From CAVRGQ01 sp963720785 (GTDB taxonomy: Bacteria > Actinomycetota > Acidimicrobiia > IMCC26256 > DASPTH01), in NCBI GenBank assembly GCA_963720785.1, contig CAVRGQ010000005.1, forward strand, positions 806,001 to 870,000: DNA of 64,000 nucleotides, written 5' to 3'. The position numbers and the translations under genes are program-made. Within the stretch, counting starts at the first letter, position 1, and the number at the start of each line of letters is the position of its first letter. Below are positions 43,523 through 52,515 of the stretch, in pieces. The notes below the pieces were generated by a model. The model did not search any database. It worked only from the letters and a program-made list of their open reading frames with translations, and was not told the origin of the DNA.

Positions 43523-44958
43523 CTAGGAGTCGCGCTCCGCGCCTGGAGGCGCTGCAGGCCGTCGTACGCGGCGTATTTGTAGGCATCCGCGCGGGTCGGG
43601 AAGTTGAACGTGGTGTCGATGAACTCGTCGATCACGCCGCCGCGGTGCAGCACCGCCTGCGCCACGTGGATGAGCTCGGTGGCCTCCTCGCCGAGGATGT
43701 GCGCGCCGAGCAGCACCTTGTCGGAGGCCCGGAACACCAGCTTCACGAGCCCCTCGGTGCCGCCGGAGATGAGCGCGCGGGCATTGCCGGCGAACAGCGC
43801 CCGGCCGGTCTCGACGTCCTCGCCCGCGGCCCGCGCCTCGTCCTCGGTCATGCCCACCATCGACACCTCGGGGAGCGTGTAGATCCCGGTGGGGATGATC
43901 GGGTCGAGGTGGTCCTTGAACGGGATGTCGAAGGCGCGGCACATCGCGACCCGCGCGCCCTCCATCGCCACGGAAGCGAGTCCGGGCGGGCCGGTCACGT
44001 CGCCCGCGGCATAGATGCCGGCGACGGTCGTCTGGAAGTTCGCGTCGACGCGCACGCGGCCGCGCTCGTCGGCCTCCACGCCGAGCTCCTCGAGCCCGAG
44101 GCCTTCCACGTTGCCTTCGCGCCCGCCCGCGTGCAGCACCGCGTCGGGGCGGAAGCTCTCGGCACCGACGTGCACGAGCAGGCCCTGGTCGTCGCGCGCG
44201 ATGGAGTCGACGTCGTGGCCGAGGAGGATGCGCGCACCGGAGTCGCGCATGCTCTCGGCGAGCGCGTCGGAGATCTCGTGGTCGAGCAGGGGCAGCAGGC
44301 GCGTGCCGCGCGACACCAACGTGACCTGCGAGCCGAGGTCGGCAAAGATCGACGCGTACTCCGCGCCCACCGCGCCACCACCGACCACCATCAGGTGCTC
44401 GGGGAGGCGTTCGAGGCCGAGGACGTCCTCGGAGTCGAGGACCTCGGGGTCGTCGAAGGGCACCTCAGCCGGGTGGTGCGGACGCGATCCCGTCGCGAGC
44501 AGCACCCGGCGCGCGGTGAGCACGCGCTCCGTGCCGTCCTCGTCGGTGACGACCACGGTGTGACGCTCGCCCTGTGGCGCACCCAGGCGCGCACCCAGAC
44601 GGGCCGCGCCGTGCACCAGCTCCACACCGTGGCGCTCGAAGTTGGCGGCCACCGCGTTCTGCATCGTGGTGACCACGTCGGTGATGCGCTTGCGCAGGCG
44701 GTTCATGATGAGGTCGGGCGCGAGGCTGATGCCCACGCCGTACACGTCGCGACGCGACCAGCCGGTGAGGTACACCGCGGTGTCGCGCAACGCCTTCACC
44801 GGCACGCCGCTCACGGCGATCGCCGAGCCGCCGACGTCCTTGCGCCGCTCGACCACCGCCACCGTGTGCCCGAAGTAGGCGGCCTGGCTCGCGCCCTTGT
44901 CGCCCGCCGGCCCGGAGCCGATCACCACCAGATCGAAATCGTCCGCCACGCCGGCCAT
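43523..44958 (-). CDS. SthA-like pyridine nucleotide-disulfide oxidoreductase (transhydrogenase type), 3' end disturbed
   Basis: About 475 aa from ATG 44958. FAD motif: DLVVIGSGPAGDKGASQAAY. NAD motif: LMVVGGGAVGAEYASIFADL. FAD motif 2: IYAAGDVTGPPG. The dimer domain ends DAYKYAAYDGLQRL. The usual redox CxxxxC is replaced by GGSAIAVSGVPVKALRD, so lipoamide or glutathione reductase activity is unlikely and a soluble NAD(P)+ transhydrogenase role fits. The frame has no stop near the expected end and stays open to 41251 on the strand opposite two other genes. A TAG one frame away at 43523 suggests a missing or extra base near 43545. Confidence 0.82.
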
Positions 44959-45052
44959 CCTTTTCGCCTTCTCGCCTTCTCGCCCCGGGAACGGACGGTA
45001 CACGGACGCGGTACCCACAAACCTCTCATGTTCGCGGTTGTACGGTCGTTCG

Positions 45053-45253
45053 ATGGACGTGAACCCGGAGGACATCACGAAGCAGGCAGCAACTCACCCC
45101 GTGCCGCGCACGTGGCACGACGCCTATCTCCAGACGGCCCAGTTCCAGGGTCTGCTGCGGGAGTACGGGGCCGACTACCAGGCGGCGGTCGACGCCTGGG
45201 TCCGGGGAGAGGTCGGCGACCCCCGAAAGGGCGGTAACGCCAACCCCATGTGA
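45053..45253 (+). CDS. Small hypothetical protein
   Basis: 66 aa from ATG 45053: MDVNPEDITKQAATHPVPRT, then WHDAYLQTAQFQGLLREYG and a Gly/Asn-rich tail. It is soluble and partly helical, with no known domain. It diverges from the SthA-like gene and may share its promoter region (44959-45052). Confidence 0.55.
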   Translation: MDVNPEDITKQAATHPVPRTWHDAYLQTAQFQGLLREYGADYQAAVDAWVRGEVGDPRKGGNANPM

Positions 45254-45292
45254 TCCGGCCCGTGTGACCGCGCCGGAGCCTCGCCCGGGTTG

Positions 45293-45553
45293 CTACCGGA
45301 ACACGCCTTCGCTCCGCAATTGCCCGATGCAGGCGTCGACCTCCTCGACCGGCGGCGCGTCGAGGTTCCACGCCTCGCGCACCAGCTCCGCGATCTCCGC
45401 GCCCGTGCGGTTGCCGTCGGCGAGGGAGAACACGAAGGTCGCGGTGGGGTTGAGGTAGTGCACGCGGTCGGTGTCGGCGTCGAACACCACGACGCCGTCC
45501 TCGACGGTGTGCACCTCGAGGCCGGGCTTCGGGTCTGCGCACTGCTCGCTCAC
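45293..45553 (-). CDS. PqqD-family peptide-binding (RRE-like) protein
   Basis: 86 aa from GTG 45553. LEVHTVEDGVVVFDADTDRV, then YLNPTATFVFSLADGNRTGA, EIAELVREAWNL and the C-terminal helix with CIGQLRSEGVFR match the PqqD winged-helix fold (hhxLNxTaxxIxxLxDG). PqqD-like domains bind the leader of a peptide substrate and present it to modifying enzymes. It diverges from the glycosyltransferase gene at 45598 across 44 bases. Its neighbours (nucleotidyltransferase, HPr-kinase-like domain) are the genes that accompany PqqD-like proteins in HPr-rel and lasso-peptide tailoring clusters. Confidence 0.85.
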   Translation of the reverse strand: MSEQCADPKPGLEVHTVEDGVVVFDADTDRVHYLNPTATFVFSLADGNRTGAEIAELVREAWNLDAPPVEEVDACIGQLRSEGVFR

Positions 45554-45597
45554 GGCACTTCCGCCTCTCACCCGTCCGTCGGTACAGTCACGGGCCC

Positions 45598-46843
45598 GTG
45601 ACCCGAGCAGAGCGAACCCTACCGCCCGACCCGCACGAGTCACCCGCCAACCTGGTGGGCGCGGCCGCACCGGCGTCGGACGCGGCCGCACAAGCATCGG
45701 TGCGCTACGTCGTGGAGGACGCGCCCTCGGGCTACGGCGACGCCGCCGACCGCCTCGTGCGCGCGACACGCGCGACGCGGGCACGCGCGTCGAGTACCCG
45801 CGGGTGGTCGGCCACCGCGCTCGGTGCATCGCCCGCCTTCCTCCCGTGCTCGCGCGACGAGCGCCCCGACGAGCGCGTCGCGGCCGGCGCACCGACCGTC
45901 GCGCACCTCATCCCCGAGCACTACCCGCAGGTGCGCCAGGTCGCTCGTGAGGAGGCCGGCAGCCGCGCAGCGGGGCCGCTCGTCGGCCACACGGTGTGGG
46001 AGACCGACCGCCTCCCCCAGCACTGGCCCGCGCTGTTGAACACCGTGGATCTCGTGATCGTGCCCACGGAGTGGAACCGCGGGGTGTTCGCCGCGAGCGG
46101 GGTGCAGGTGCCGCTCGCGGTGGTGCCCCACGTCGCGACCGCTCCCGCGCCCGGCGACCGGGGCGCGGGCCTCGGCCTCCGCGACGACCACGTCGTCTTC
46201 TACACGATCGGCCGCTGGGACGAGCGCAAGGCCGTGTTCCGCACCGTGCAGGCGTTCCTCCATGCGTTCACCGCCGACGACCCGGTGACGCTCGTGGTCA
46301 AGACCGGCACGCTCGTCGAGATGCCGCCCTCCGACTGGGGCGCGCAGAGCCCCCTCGCCCACACGACGGCCTGGCAGCTCGCGGGTTTGGTGCACCACCA
46401 CCGCAACCCGCCGCACGTGCAGCTCGAGGTCGACACCTGGCCGCAGGACCGTATCGACGGGCTGCACCACCGCGGCGACTGCTACGTCACCGTGGCCCGC
46501 GGTGAGGGCTGGGGTATGGGCGCGTTCGACGCGACCGCCCACGGCAACCCCGTCATCGCCACCGGATGGGGCGGCTTCTGTGAGTACCTCGCGCGCCGAC
46601 GACGCGTACCTCGTCGATCACGAGCTCGTCGCCGTGCAGAGCAGCGCGCCCCGGTCGTTCTCCCCCGACCAGCACTGGGCCGAGGCGAACCTCGAGCACG
46701 CGGTCGAGCTCCTCCGCGCCGTGGCCGCCGATCCCGACGCGGCGCGCGACCGGGCGCGCCCCGCGCAGACTCGGGTGCTGCGCGACTACGCCGGGCCCCG
46801 GGTCGCGGACCGGTTCACGCGGGTGCTCGCCCAGCTCGGCTGA
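45598..46843 (+). CDS. Glycosyltransferase, GT4-like (one clear frameshift)
   Basis: About 414 aa from GTG 45598. GT-B fold signs are PTVAHLIPEHYPQV, LVGHTVWETDRLPQHW, VIVPTEWNRGVFAASGV, and the donor-site block CYVTVARGEGWGMGAFDATA with HGNPVIATGWGG. At about 46590 the frame shifts (one extra C) into DDAYLVDHELVAVQ and DQHWAEANLEHAVELL. Two compensating indels near 45770-45800 also seem likely. There is no TM helix. It converges on the nucleotidyltransferase gene with a 29-base overlap. Confidence 0.82.
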
Positions 46844-47936
46844 ACCGCCGGCGCGCGCCTGCACCCACGTGACGAACCCGCGCCCGCGCGCGCGCCGTCG
46901 CGGTGTGCGCGCCGTACAGCCGCTCCATGCGCGGCGCGCTCAGCGCGCGCGGCACCGTCACCAGCTCGCGGTACTGCTGGGCGACGCGCGGATGGTCGGC
47001 GGCCCACCACGTGGCCTGCAGCCAGGCGCGCCCACCCGTGGTCGACACGGGCAGCGCGCAGTCGAACAGCTCCTCCAGCGCGACCGCGAAGCCGGCCAGC
47101 GCAGTGGTGGCGGGGCGACGGGCGAACCGCGCGCGCACGTCGTCCCAGTCGACCGCATCGGTCACCCCACTCGCGACGAGCGCGGCGACGTCGGTGAGCG
47201 CGCGCAACGGCAGGCGCAACAGGCGCGCATCGTCGTCCTGCAGCTGCGCGTGCGCGAGGGCCAGGACCAGCGCGTGCGTGGGGCTCGGCACGAGCACCGC
47301 GAGCCCGTCGACCTCCAACTCGACGGCGCCGGCGAACAGCTCGGACGACGACAGGAGGGCGGCGTGGCGGAGCACGAGCGGCGAGCTGTGCAGCTCCAGC
47401 GATCCCTGGCGGCCGCCCCGGCCGAGCGCCGGCCACTGGTGCGCGGCGATGCCCTCGGGGTCGAGGGTGCCGAGGTCGCGGTACCCGAGCACGTTGGCGA
47501 CCATGGCGGCGTCACCGAGTCGCTCGGCGGGAACCAGCACGTCGATGTCGACCATCACCCGCGCCGCGGGGTCGGCCCACCAGCCGGCCAGCAGCCCGTG
47601 CAGACCCTTGATCGGCAGGGCGGGGATGCCGGCGTCGGCGAGGGCGCCGAGCAGGTCGCGGCCCTGCGCGGCGAGGTCGTCGACGCGCACCGCGTTGGCC
47701 GCGTACGCGTCCTCCAGCACCACGAAGGGCGACGCGCCCACGCGGTCGCGCACTGCCCGCGGGAGCGGCCGCACCCCGGCGCGCAGCAACGACGACCACA
47801 ACGCGGGAAGGAGTTGGTGCGCGGCGGCGCAGTCGAGCAGCGCCGGCCAGCCCACCGCGGGATCAGAGCTCGCGTCGCGCCCGGCATCGGGGCGCAACCA
47901 CGCCGCGAGTTCGGCGACGACCGCGTGCTGGTTCAC
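46815..47936 (-). CDS. Nucleotidyltransferase-family protein (NTP_transf_5-like)
   Basis: 373 aa from GTG 47936, overlapping the GT2 gene stop (GTGA). The core GIPALPIKGLHGLLAGWW followed by ARVMVDIDVLVPAERL gives the Gly-Leu...DxD signature of the polymerase-beta-like NTP_transf_5 family, and LELHSSPLVLRH is the third acidic strand. The remainder is helical. Members occur next to HPr-kinase-like and PqqD-like genes in lasso-peptide and exopolysaccharide-type clusters. The reaction there is unproven, and nucleotidylation or phosphate transfer to a peptide or sugar is possible. Confidence 0.85.
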   Translation of the reverse strand: MNQHAVVAELAAWLRPDAGRDASSDPAVGWPALLDCAAAHQLLPALWSSLLRAGVRPLPRAVRDRVGASPFVVLEDAYAANAVRVDDLAAQGRDLLGALADAGIPALPIKGLHGLLAGWWADPAARVMVDIDVLVPAERLGDAAMVANVLGYRDLGTLDPEGIAAHQWPALGRGGRQGSLELHSSPLVLRHAALLSSSELFAGAVELEVDGLAVLVPSPTHALVLALAHAQLQDDDARLLRLPLRALTDVAALVASGVTDAVDWDDVRARFARRPATTALAGFAVALEELFDCALPVSTTGGRAWLQATWWAADHPRVAQQYRELVTVPRALSAPRMERLYGAHTATARARARVRHVGAGARRRFSRAGRAPA

Positions 47937-49108
47937 GAACCCGAGCCGGCGCGCGCCTGGGCGAGCAGGCGGCGGGTCCGGTACGCGAGGTCGTCGGGGG
48001 CCGCAGCCTCCGCGTGCGCGAATGCCTCGGCCGCGCCGGTGGAGTCCCCGAGCGCGAACCGGCACTGGCCGAGCAGGTTCCAGCCCCACTCACCGACGAT
48101 GCGCCCGTCGTACGAGCTGTTGGTGGCGACCAGCTCGTCGATCGTCAGCGCGAGGATCTGCTCGAGGCGCGCGGCCGCGGCCGCCAGCTCGTCGCGACCG
48201 TACGCGAGCATCGCGGCGGCGTACTCCAGCGACGGGACGCCCGGGAAGCGCACCAACGCCTCCTCGACGAGCTCGGCGAGGTCGTCGCTCGTGTCACCCT
48301 GCGCGATGCGGTGCACCACGAGGTCGATGTACACCAGCCGGTCGTCGGGATGGGTCGCCGGCCGCGCGCGGATCTGCTCGACACCGCGCGTCCACGTGCC
48401 GATCGCGCGCGCACTGTCGCCCTGCGCCTCGTAGATGCGCGCGAGGTGGTCGTAGATGAAGATCCGGTCAGGGTCGCGCTCGAGCTGCGCGAGCAACATC
48501 GGTTCGTCGCGCACCCACTTGTGTGACTGGTCGCCCTCGTAGCCGTGGTGCTGGAGCGTGAGCAGGTCGAGGTCGCCGACGAGCAGGCCTTCACGCTCGG
48601 CGGCGGCGTGCACCGCGGGGACGATGCTCTCGTGGATCAGGCCCTGGAAGCGGATCGACCGCCGGTTCCGCCACAGGCGGTACTCGCGGTACGGCGTCCA
48701 GCCGACGCGCGGGATGAAGCGCACGCGGAAGCCCAGGTGCCCGGTGTCGCCCGCCAGCAGCGTGCGCAGCGCGGCGTGGTCGCCGGCCAGCAGCTCCTCG
48801 TCGGCGTCGATGTAGAGCACCCAGTCGGCATCGACGAGATCGAGCGAGCGGTTGCGCGGCGTGGCGAAGTCGCCCTGCCAGGGCACGTGGTCGATGACCG
48901 CACCGTGGCGCTGCGCCACCGCGACGGTGTCGTCGACCGATCCGGTGTCGACCACCACGAACCGGTCGCAGAGGCCGGCGAGCGACGTCAGGCAACGCTC
49001 GAGGTGGGCCGCCTCGTCCTTGACGATGATCGCGGCCTGGAGCAGCGGCCGACCCGTGGCATCGGGAGCACCGGTGGCGTCGCCGTCGCGGTGATCGCCT
49101 ACCTGCAT
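47933..49108 (-). CDS. Family 2 glycosyltransferase with C-terminal TPR-like repeats
   Basis: 391 aa. The GT-A core has QAAIIVKDEAAHLERCLTSL, FVVVDTGSVDDTVAVAQ and the DxD in DADWVLYIDADEELL, then IRFQGLIHESIVP. From about residue 200 helical repeats follow (IYDHLARIYEAQGDSARAIG, LNLLGQCRFALGDSTGAAEA-like). This GT2-TPR layout is common in clusters for glycan assembly on peptides or lipids. It has no TM helix and is cytoplasmic. It follows the Tat-peptide gene by 45 bases in the same operon. Confidence 0.92.
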   Translation of the reverse strand: MQVGDHRDGDATGAPDATGRPLLQAAIIVKDEAAHLERCLTSLAGLCDRFVVVDTGSVDDTVAVAQRHGAVIDHVPWQGDFATPRNRSLDLVDADWVLYIDADEELLAGDHAALRTLLAGDTGHLGFRVRFIPRVGWTPYREYRLWRNRRSIRFQGLIHESIVPAVHAAAEREGLLVGDLDLLTLQHHGYEGDQSHKWVRDEPMLLAQLERDPDRIFIYDHLARIYEAQGDSARAIGTWTRGVEQIRARPATHPDDRLVYIDLVVHRIAQGDTSDDLAELVEEALVRFPGVPSLEYAAAMLAYGRDELAAAAARLEQILALTIDELVATNSSYDGRIVGEWGWNLLGQCRFALGDSTGAAEAFAHAEAAAPDDLAYRTRRLLAQARAGSGS

Positions 49109-49153
49109 CGACCGAGCGTCACCCGGACGACGTGCTCGTTCGGGTGGCGGTGA

Positions 49154-49447
49154 TCAGGCCGGCGCGGGAACCGGCGCCGGCGCCTGGTTCGGGTTCGTCG
49201 TGGTGGTGGTGCTGGGCACGGTCTGGTTCGGCGACGTGGTCGTGGTGGTGGTCGTCGTGGAGTTGCTGGCACCACCCGCGCCGACCTGCGAGCTGGTGGC
49301 TGCGGTCTGCGCGTACGCCGCGGTGACGTTCGACATGGTGAACGACGAGACCACCGGCACCGCGAAGGCCGAACCGATCGCCAGCTTCTTGAGGAACGAC
49401 CGTCGGTCGTCGGGAAGGTTCCCCAGTGCGCCGTCGAGCTCTTCCAT
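49154..49447 (-). CDS. Tat-exported Thr/Pro-rich short peptide, candidate modification substrate
   Basis: 97 aa from ATG 49447. A 12-residue acidic start (MEELDGALGNLP) precedes the twin-arginine motif DRRSFLKKL, a hydrophobic core (AIGSAFAVPVVSSF) and an AYA|QT cleavage site near residue 47. The mature 50 residues are low-complexity, with two Thr runs (8 and 5) each followed by [S/N]PNQ and a tail APAPVPAPA. The Thr codons are mixed ACG/ACC, so the run is kept at protein level. It sits between a GT4-HPr-kinase-like gene and a GT2 gene. It looks like a secreted, O-modified precursor (inference). No similar named family comes to mind. Confidence 0.75.
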   Translation of the reverse strand: MEELDGALGNLPDDRRSFLKKLAIGSAFAVPVVSSFTMSNVTAAYAQTAATSSQVGAGGASNSTTTTTTTTSPNQTVPSTTTTTNPNQAPAPVPAPA

Positions 49448-49497
49448 GTCAGTGGCCTCTTCTTCGTACTACCGATGTGTCACGAGATCAGGCGATG

Positions 49498-51624
49498 CTA
49501 ACCAAGATTCGTCATCAACGCACGACTCATCGCTTCCGGCGCGCCGACGGTGAGGCGGTGGCACTGCACGCCGGCGAGTGCGCGGGTGAGCGAGCGCAGC
49601 AACGCCGATTTCGTCTCGGTCACCGGGAAGAGCTGCGGCACCAGCTCGGGCAGCAGTGCCATCGCGGGCTCCGCGACCAGGTGCACCGCGTCCGCCTGCG
49701 CCCCCGGCGCTTCCGGCCCCGGCGTGAGCAGCACGAGATGGTCGAGGGGCGCCACGGTGACCCGCCACGGGAGGCCGAGGCGGCCGGGGTCGACCACCGC
49801 CACGTCGTCGATGCTCGGCAATTCGGGATGGGCGGCGCCGAGATCCGGCAGGATCGCCTCGGCACCGGGCTTGAGGTGGAAGGGCCGGGCGACGGCCACA
49901 CACTCCCGGCCCCGCAGCATCACGCTCTCGTCGCCCTGCACCACGAGGCCGTCGAGCAGGAGGCGCGTGGCGAGGGTCGACTTGCCCGCGCCGCTCGGCC
50001 CGGTCACCAGCACCCGGGAACCGCTCCGATCGCTCCCCAGATCGACGAGCGCACCGTGGAGGCGGATCCACCCGCGGCGGGATGCCTGCTCGAACACCCG
50101 ACGGTGCAGACGGCGGTGCACCTCGTCACGCGCGTCGCCGGCGGTGGCGACGGTGGTGACGAGATCGCCGTCCTCGGCGATGCGATAGGCGCCGGGCGGT
50201 CCCTCCACGGAGTAGTGGGTCTGCTCCGTGGCCGCGAAGCCGTGCACCGCGGTGGGCACCATTGCTTCCAGCGCGACGACCACCTCGTCGTCGCAGGCCT
50301 CCACGGTGACGTCGTGCCAGAGCACCCGGAATGCGAGGGTGGCCGCGGCCTCGGGCTCGCCGAGTGCGCCGCGCCGGATCGCGGGGCCAACCGCCACGCG
50401 TGTGTACCGACGGGCCACCGCGTCGTGGGCAGCTCCGGCGAGCGCGGCGGCGCGCGCGGGATCGGCGAGGAGGTCGACGACCGCGTCGGCGGTGGCGTCG
50501 GCATCGTCGGCCACCATGAGCTCGCGGTCCGGCACGAGGTCGAGCCCCCCGAGCGCGGCGCCGGACGCGACGATCGGCCGGCGGAACGCGGCGGCTTCGA
50601 GGAGCTTGATGCGCGTGCCCGCGCCGTGGCGCAGGGGCACGACCACCACGTCGGCGTTCGCGTAGGCGGCCGCGAGGTCGGTGACCGCGCCGTGCACGCG
50701 CACGCCATCACGCGCGCCGAGCTCGTCGATCGTGCCCGCGCCGTGCGCGCCGACGAGGTCGACCGTGGCGTTCGGATGGTGGGCGCGCACACGCGGCAGC
50801 ACGTCGAGCGCGAGGGTGCGGGCGGCCTCGCGGTTGGGCCCGTAGGTGAGGTTGCCCACGAAGAGGAGGCGCGCCTCGCTGGGGGCCGCGCCGGGCGGGG
50901 GCCCGACGGGCGCGGGCAAGCGAATCGTGTTGGGCACCGTGCGCACGACGCCGAGGTCGTGACGGGCGCGCAGCGCGTCGGCCTCCGCGGGCGCGGCGGC
51001 CCACACCTCGTCGGCGTCGGGCAACCACACCCCGGCGAGTCGGGCGAACGCGTCGGCCTCGGCGTCGTCACCCAGCGCGCGGAGCAGGGCCTCGTCGTCG
51101 TCGTCGGCGTCCACGATCATGCGCCGGGCGCCCAGCACCCGACCGAGCTCGATCCCGAGCGGCGCGAGGTAGGTGCGCATCACCACCACCGCCGCGGTGG
51201 GATCGTCGCCGAGCTCACCCGCGATCCGCGCCGCGAGCGTCGGCGGCGCGAGGGCCGCCCGCGCAGGCAACGGCGCGGTGCGCGAGAGCCGGTCGCGCAG
51301 GCGGGCGTCGGCGAGGTGCGCGGTCACGAGCGCGTGCGCGTCGTCGGGGCCGGGCAACTCCGCCACCGTCACGTGGCGGGCATGGGCACGGGCCCAGTCG
51401 GTGGGGGTGGCGGGCCCCGACACGGGGACGATCACCAGGTCGACGGGCGCCGCGGCCGCGAGCGCCTCGAGCGTGGCGCCGGCCCGCATGGCGAGGCCGT
51501 TGCCGCTGCGCTGCGGGGCGAGGGGCACGACCACCACCACTCGCCGTCGATCGGGCCGGCGATCGGGCCTGCGATCGGATCGGCTCGGAGGTGCCCCGGT
51601 CACGGGTCGGTACTGTAGCGACAC
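49498..51624 (-). CDS. GT4-like glycosyltransferase fused to an HPr-kinase-like domain
   Basis: 708 aa from GTG 51624; GTG 51603 is also possible. Residues 30-400 form a GT-B glycosyltransferase (VVVVVPLAPQRSGNG, LLFVGNLTYGPNREAARTLA, VVVVPLRHGAGTRIKLLEAA). Residues 410-708 resemble the HprK C-terminal kinase: Walker A GPSGAGKST (Lys at about 548), VVQGDESVMLRG, and the helix-rich end. HprK-type domains phosphorylate Ser in HPr, and relatives in lasso clusters phosphorylate the precursor peptide. It leads the minus-strand operon containing the Tat peptide. A lost gene boundary near residue 400-410 cannot be excluded. Confidence 0.85.
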   Translation of the reverse strand: MSLQYRPVTGAPPSRSDRRPDRRPDRRRVVVVVPLAPQRSGNGLAMRAGATLEALAAAAPVDLVIVPVSGPATPTDWARAHARHVTVAELPGPDDAHALVTAHLADARLRDRLSRTAPLPARAALAPPTLAARIAGELGDDPTAAVVVMRTYLAPLGIELGRVLGARRMIVDADDDDEALLRALGDDAEADAFARLAGVWLPDADEVWAAAPAEADALRARHDLGVVRTVPNTIRLPAPVGPPPGAAPSEARLLFVGNLTYGPNREAARTLALDVLPRVRAHHPNATVDLVGAHGAGTIDELGARDGVRVHGAVTDLAAAYANADVVVVPLRHGAGTRIKLLEAAAFRRPIVASGAALGGLDLVPDRELMVADDADATADAVVDLLADPARAAALAGAAHDAVARRYTRVAVGPAIRRGALGEPEAAATLAFRVLWHDVTVEACDDEVVVALEAMVPTAVHGFAATEQTHYSVEGPPGAYRIAEDGDLVTTVATAGDARDEVHRRLHRRVFEQASRRGWIRLHGALVDLGSDRSGSRVLVTGPSGAGKSTLATRLLLDGLVVQGDESVMLRGRECVAVARPFHLKPGAEAILPDLGAAHPELPSIDDVAVVDPGRLGLPWRVTVAPLDHLVLLTPGPEAPGAQADAVHLVAEPAMALLPELVPQLFPVTETKSALLRSLTRALAGVQCHRLTVGAPEAMSRALMTNLG

Positions 51625-51647
51625 CGCTCGCCTGCCATCAGGGACGC

Positions 51648-52481
51648 ATGGACCGCAGCCCCATCCCCCGCATCGCCCACTTCGTGTTCGGCATGCGCCC
51701 GCAGGAAGAGCCCTTCCACCTCGTGCACTACCTCGCGATCGCGTCGTGCATCGCGGTGGTGCAACCCGACGAGGTGTTCGTGCACTGCAACGAATTGCCG
51801 TACGGCGCGTACTGGGATCTCATCCGCCCGCGGGTCACGCTGCACCGCGTGGGGCGAGTCGGCACGATCGACGCGCACGATTACGACCCGGCGATCGGCC
51901 GCTACGACTACGCCCACCACTCGGACTTCGTGCGCCTCGACGCGCTCGCCGAGTGGGGCGGCCTCTACGCCGACATCGACACGCTGTTCGTGGCACCGGT
52001 CCCCGAGCACTGCTGGCAGGCGAACGCGGTGATCGGGCGCGAGGCCGACATCGTCTCGCAACGCACCGGCGCGCGGCGCCCGTCGTCGTCGAACGCGCTC
52101 TTGCTGGCGCGTCCGCACTCACGGTTCGTGGAGGAGTGGCGCGCGCAGATGGCCGGCGCGTTCGACGGGTCGTGGTCGGCGCACAGTTGCGAGCTCGGCC
52201 ACGACCTCGCGGTGGCGATGCCCGGCGACGTGCTCATCGAGCCGCAACGCCGCTTCCACGCGATCGAGCCGACGCCCAAGGGCATCGCCTCCCTGTTCGA
52301 GGAGGCGGTCGACGATCTCGACGGGATCACGTCGTTCCACCTGATGGCGCACCTGTGGTGGAGCGACGACCGCCGTGACTTCAGCCGCGTGCACGCGACG
52401 ATGATCGACGAGGCGTGGATCCGCGACACCGACGTGACCTACGCGCGTGCGGCGCGCCGGTTCCTCCCCGGCTTCCGCTGA
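51648..52481 (+). CDS. Glycosyltransferase of the Gly_transf_sug/GT32-like family
   Basis: 277 aa from ATG 51648. It has the start RIAHFVFGMRPQEEPFHLVH, the donor region YDYAHHSDFVRLDALAEWGG, and the DxD in LYADIDTLFVAPVP, typical of DXD-sugar-binding GT32 enzymes. The C-terminal part (SFHLMAHLWWSDDRRDF) completes the fold. No signal or TM helix is seen. It diverges from the GT4-HPr-kinase gene, so the cluster is read from a shared central promoter region (about 51604-51647). Confidence 0.88.
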   Translation: MDRSPIPRIAHFVFGMRPQEEPFHLVHYLAIASCIAVVQPDEVFVHCNELPYGAYWDLIRPRVTLHRVGRVGTIDAHDYDPAIGRYDYAHHSDFVRLDALAEWGGLYADIDTLFVAPVPEHCWQANAVIGREADIVSQRTGARRPSSSNALLLARPHSRFVEEWRAQMAGAFDGSWSAHSCELGHDLAVAMPGDVLIEPQRRFHAIEPTPKGIASLFEEAVDDLDGITSFHLMAHLWWSDDRRDFSRVHATMIDEAWIRDTDVTYARAARRFLPGFR

Positions 52482-52515
52482 CCTGCGCCGACGAGCCTCC
52501 GACGAGACGCGGCGC

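Noticed and set aside
44960..44985. Short GCCTTCTC repeat before the SthA-like gene as a regulatory array
   Set aside because: It reads as a purine-rich ribosome-binding leader on the coding strand (AAAAGG before ATG). Two or three 8-base units are not enough to claim more.
41251..45078. 1,275-aa minus-strand open frame covering the SthA-like gene and the antisense of two other genes
   Set aside because: Only the first 470 residues look like protein. The rest is Arg/Ser-rich shadow of the epimerase and ThDP genes, which have clear domains on the other strand.
45293..49447. Lasso-peptide or PQQ biosynthesis cluster
   Set aside because: No transglutaminase-like protease, asparagine-synthetase-like cyclase, PqqE radical-SAM or PqqC gene is present. 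Only the PqqD-like, nucleotidyltransferase and HPr-kinase-like elements are shared.
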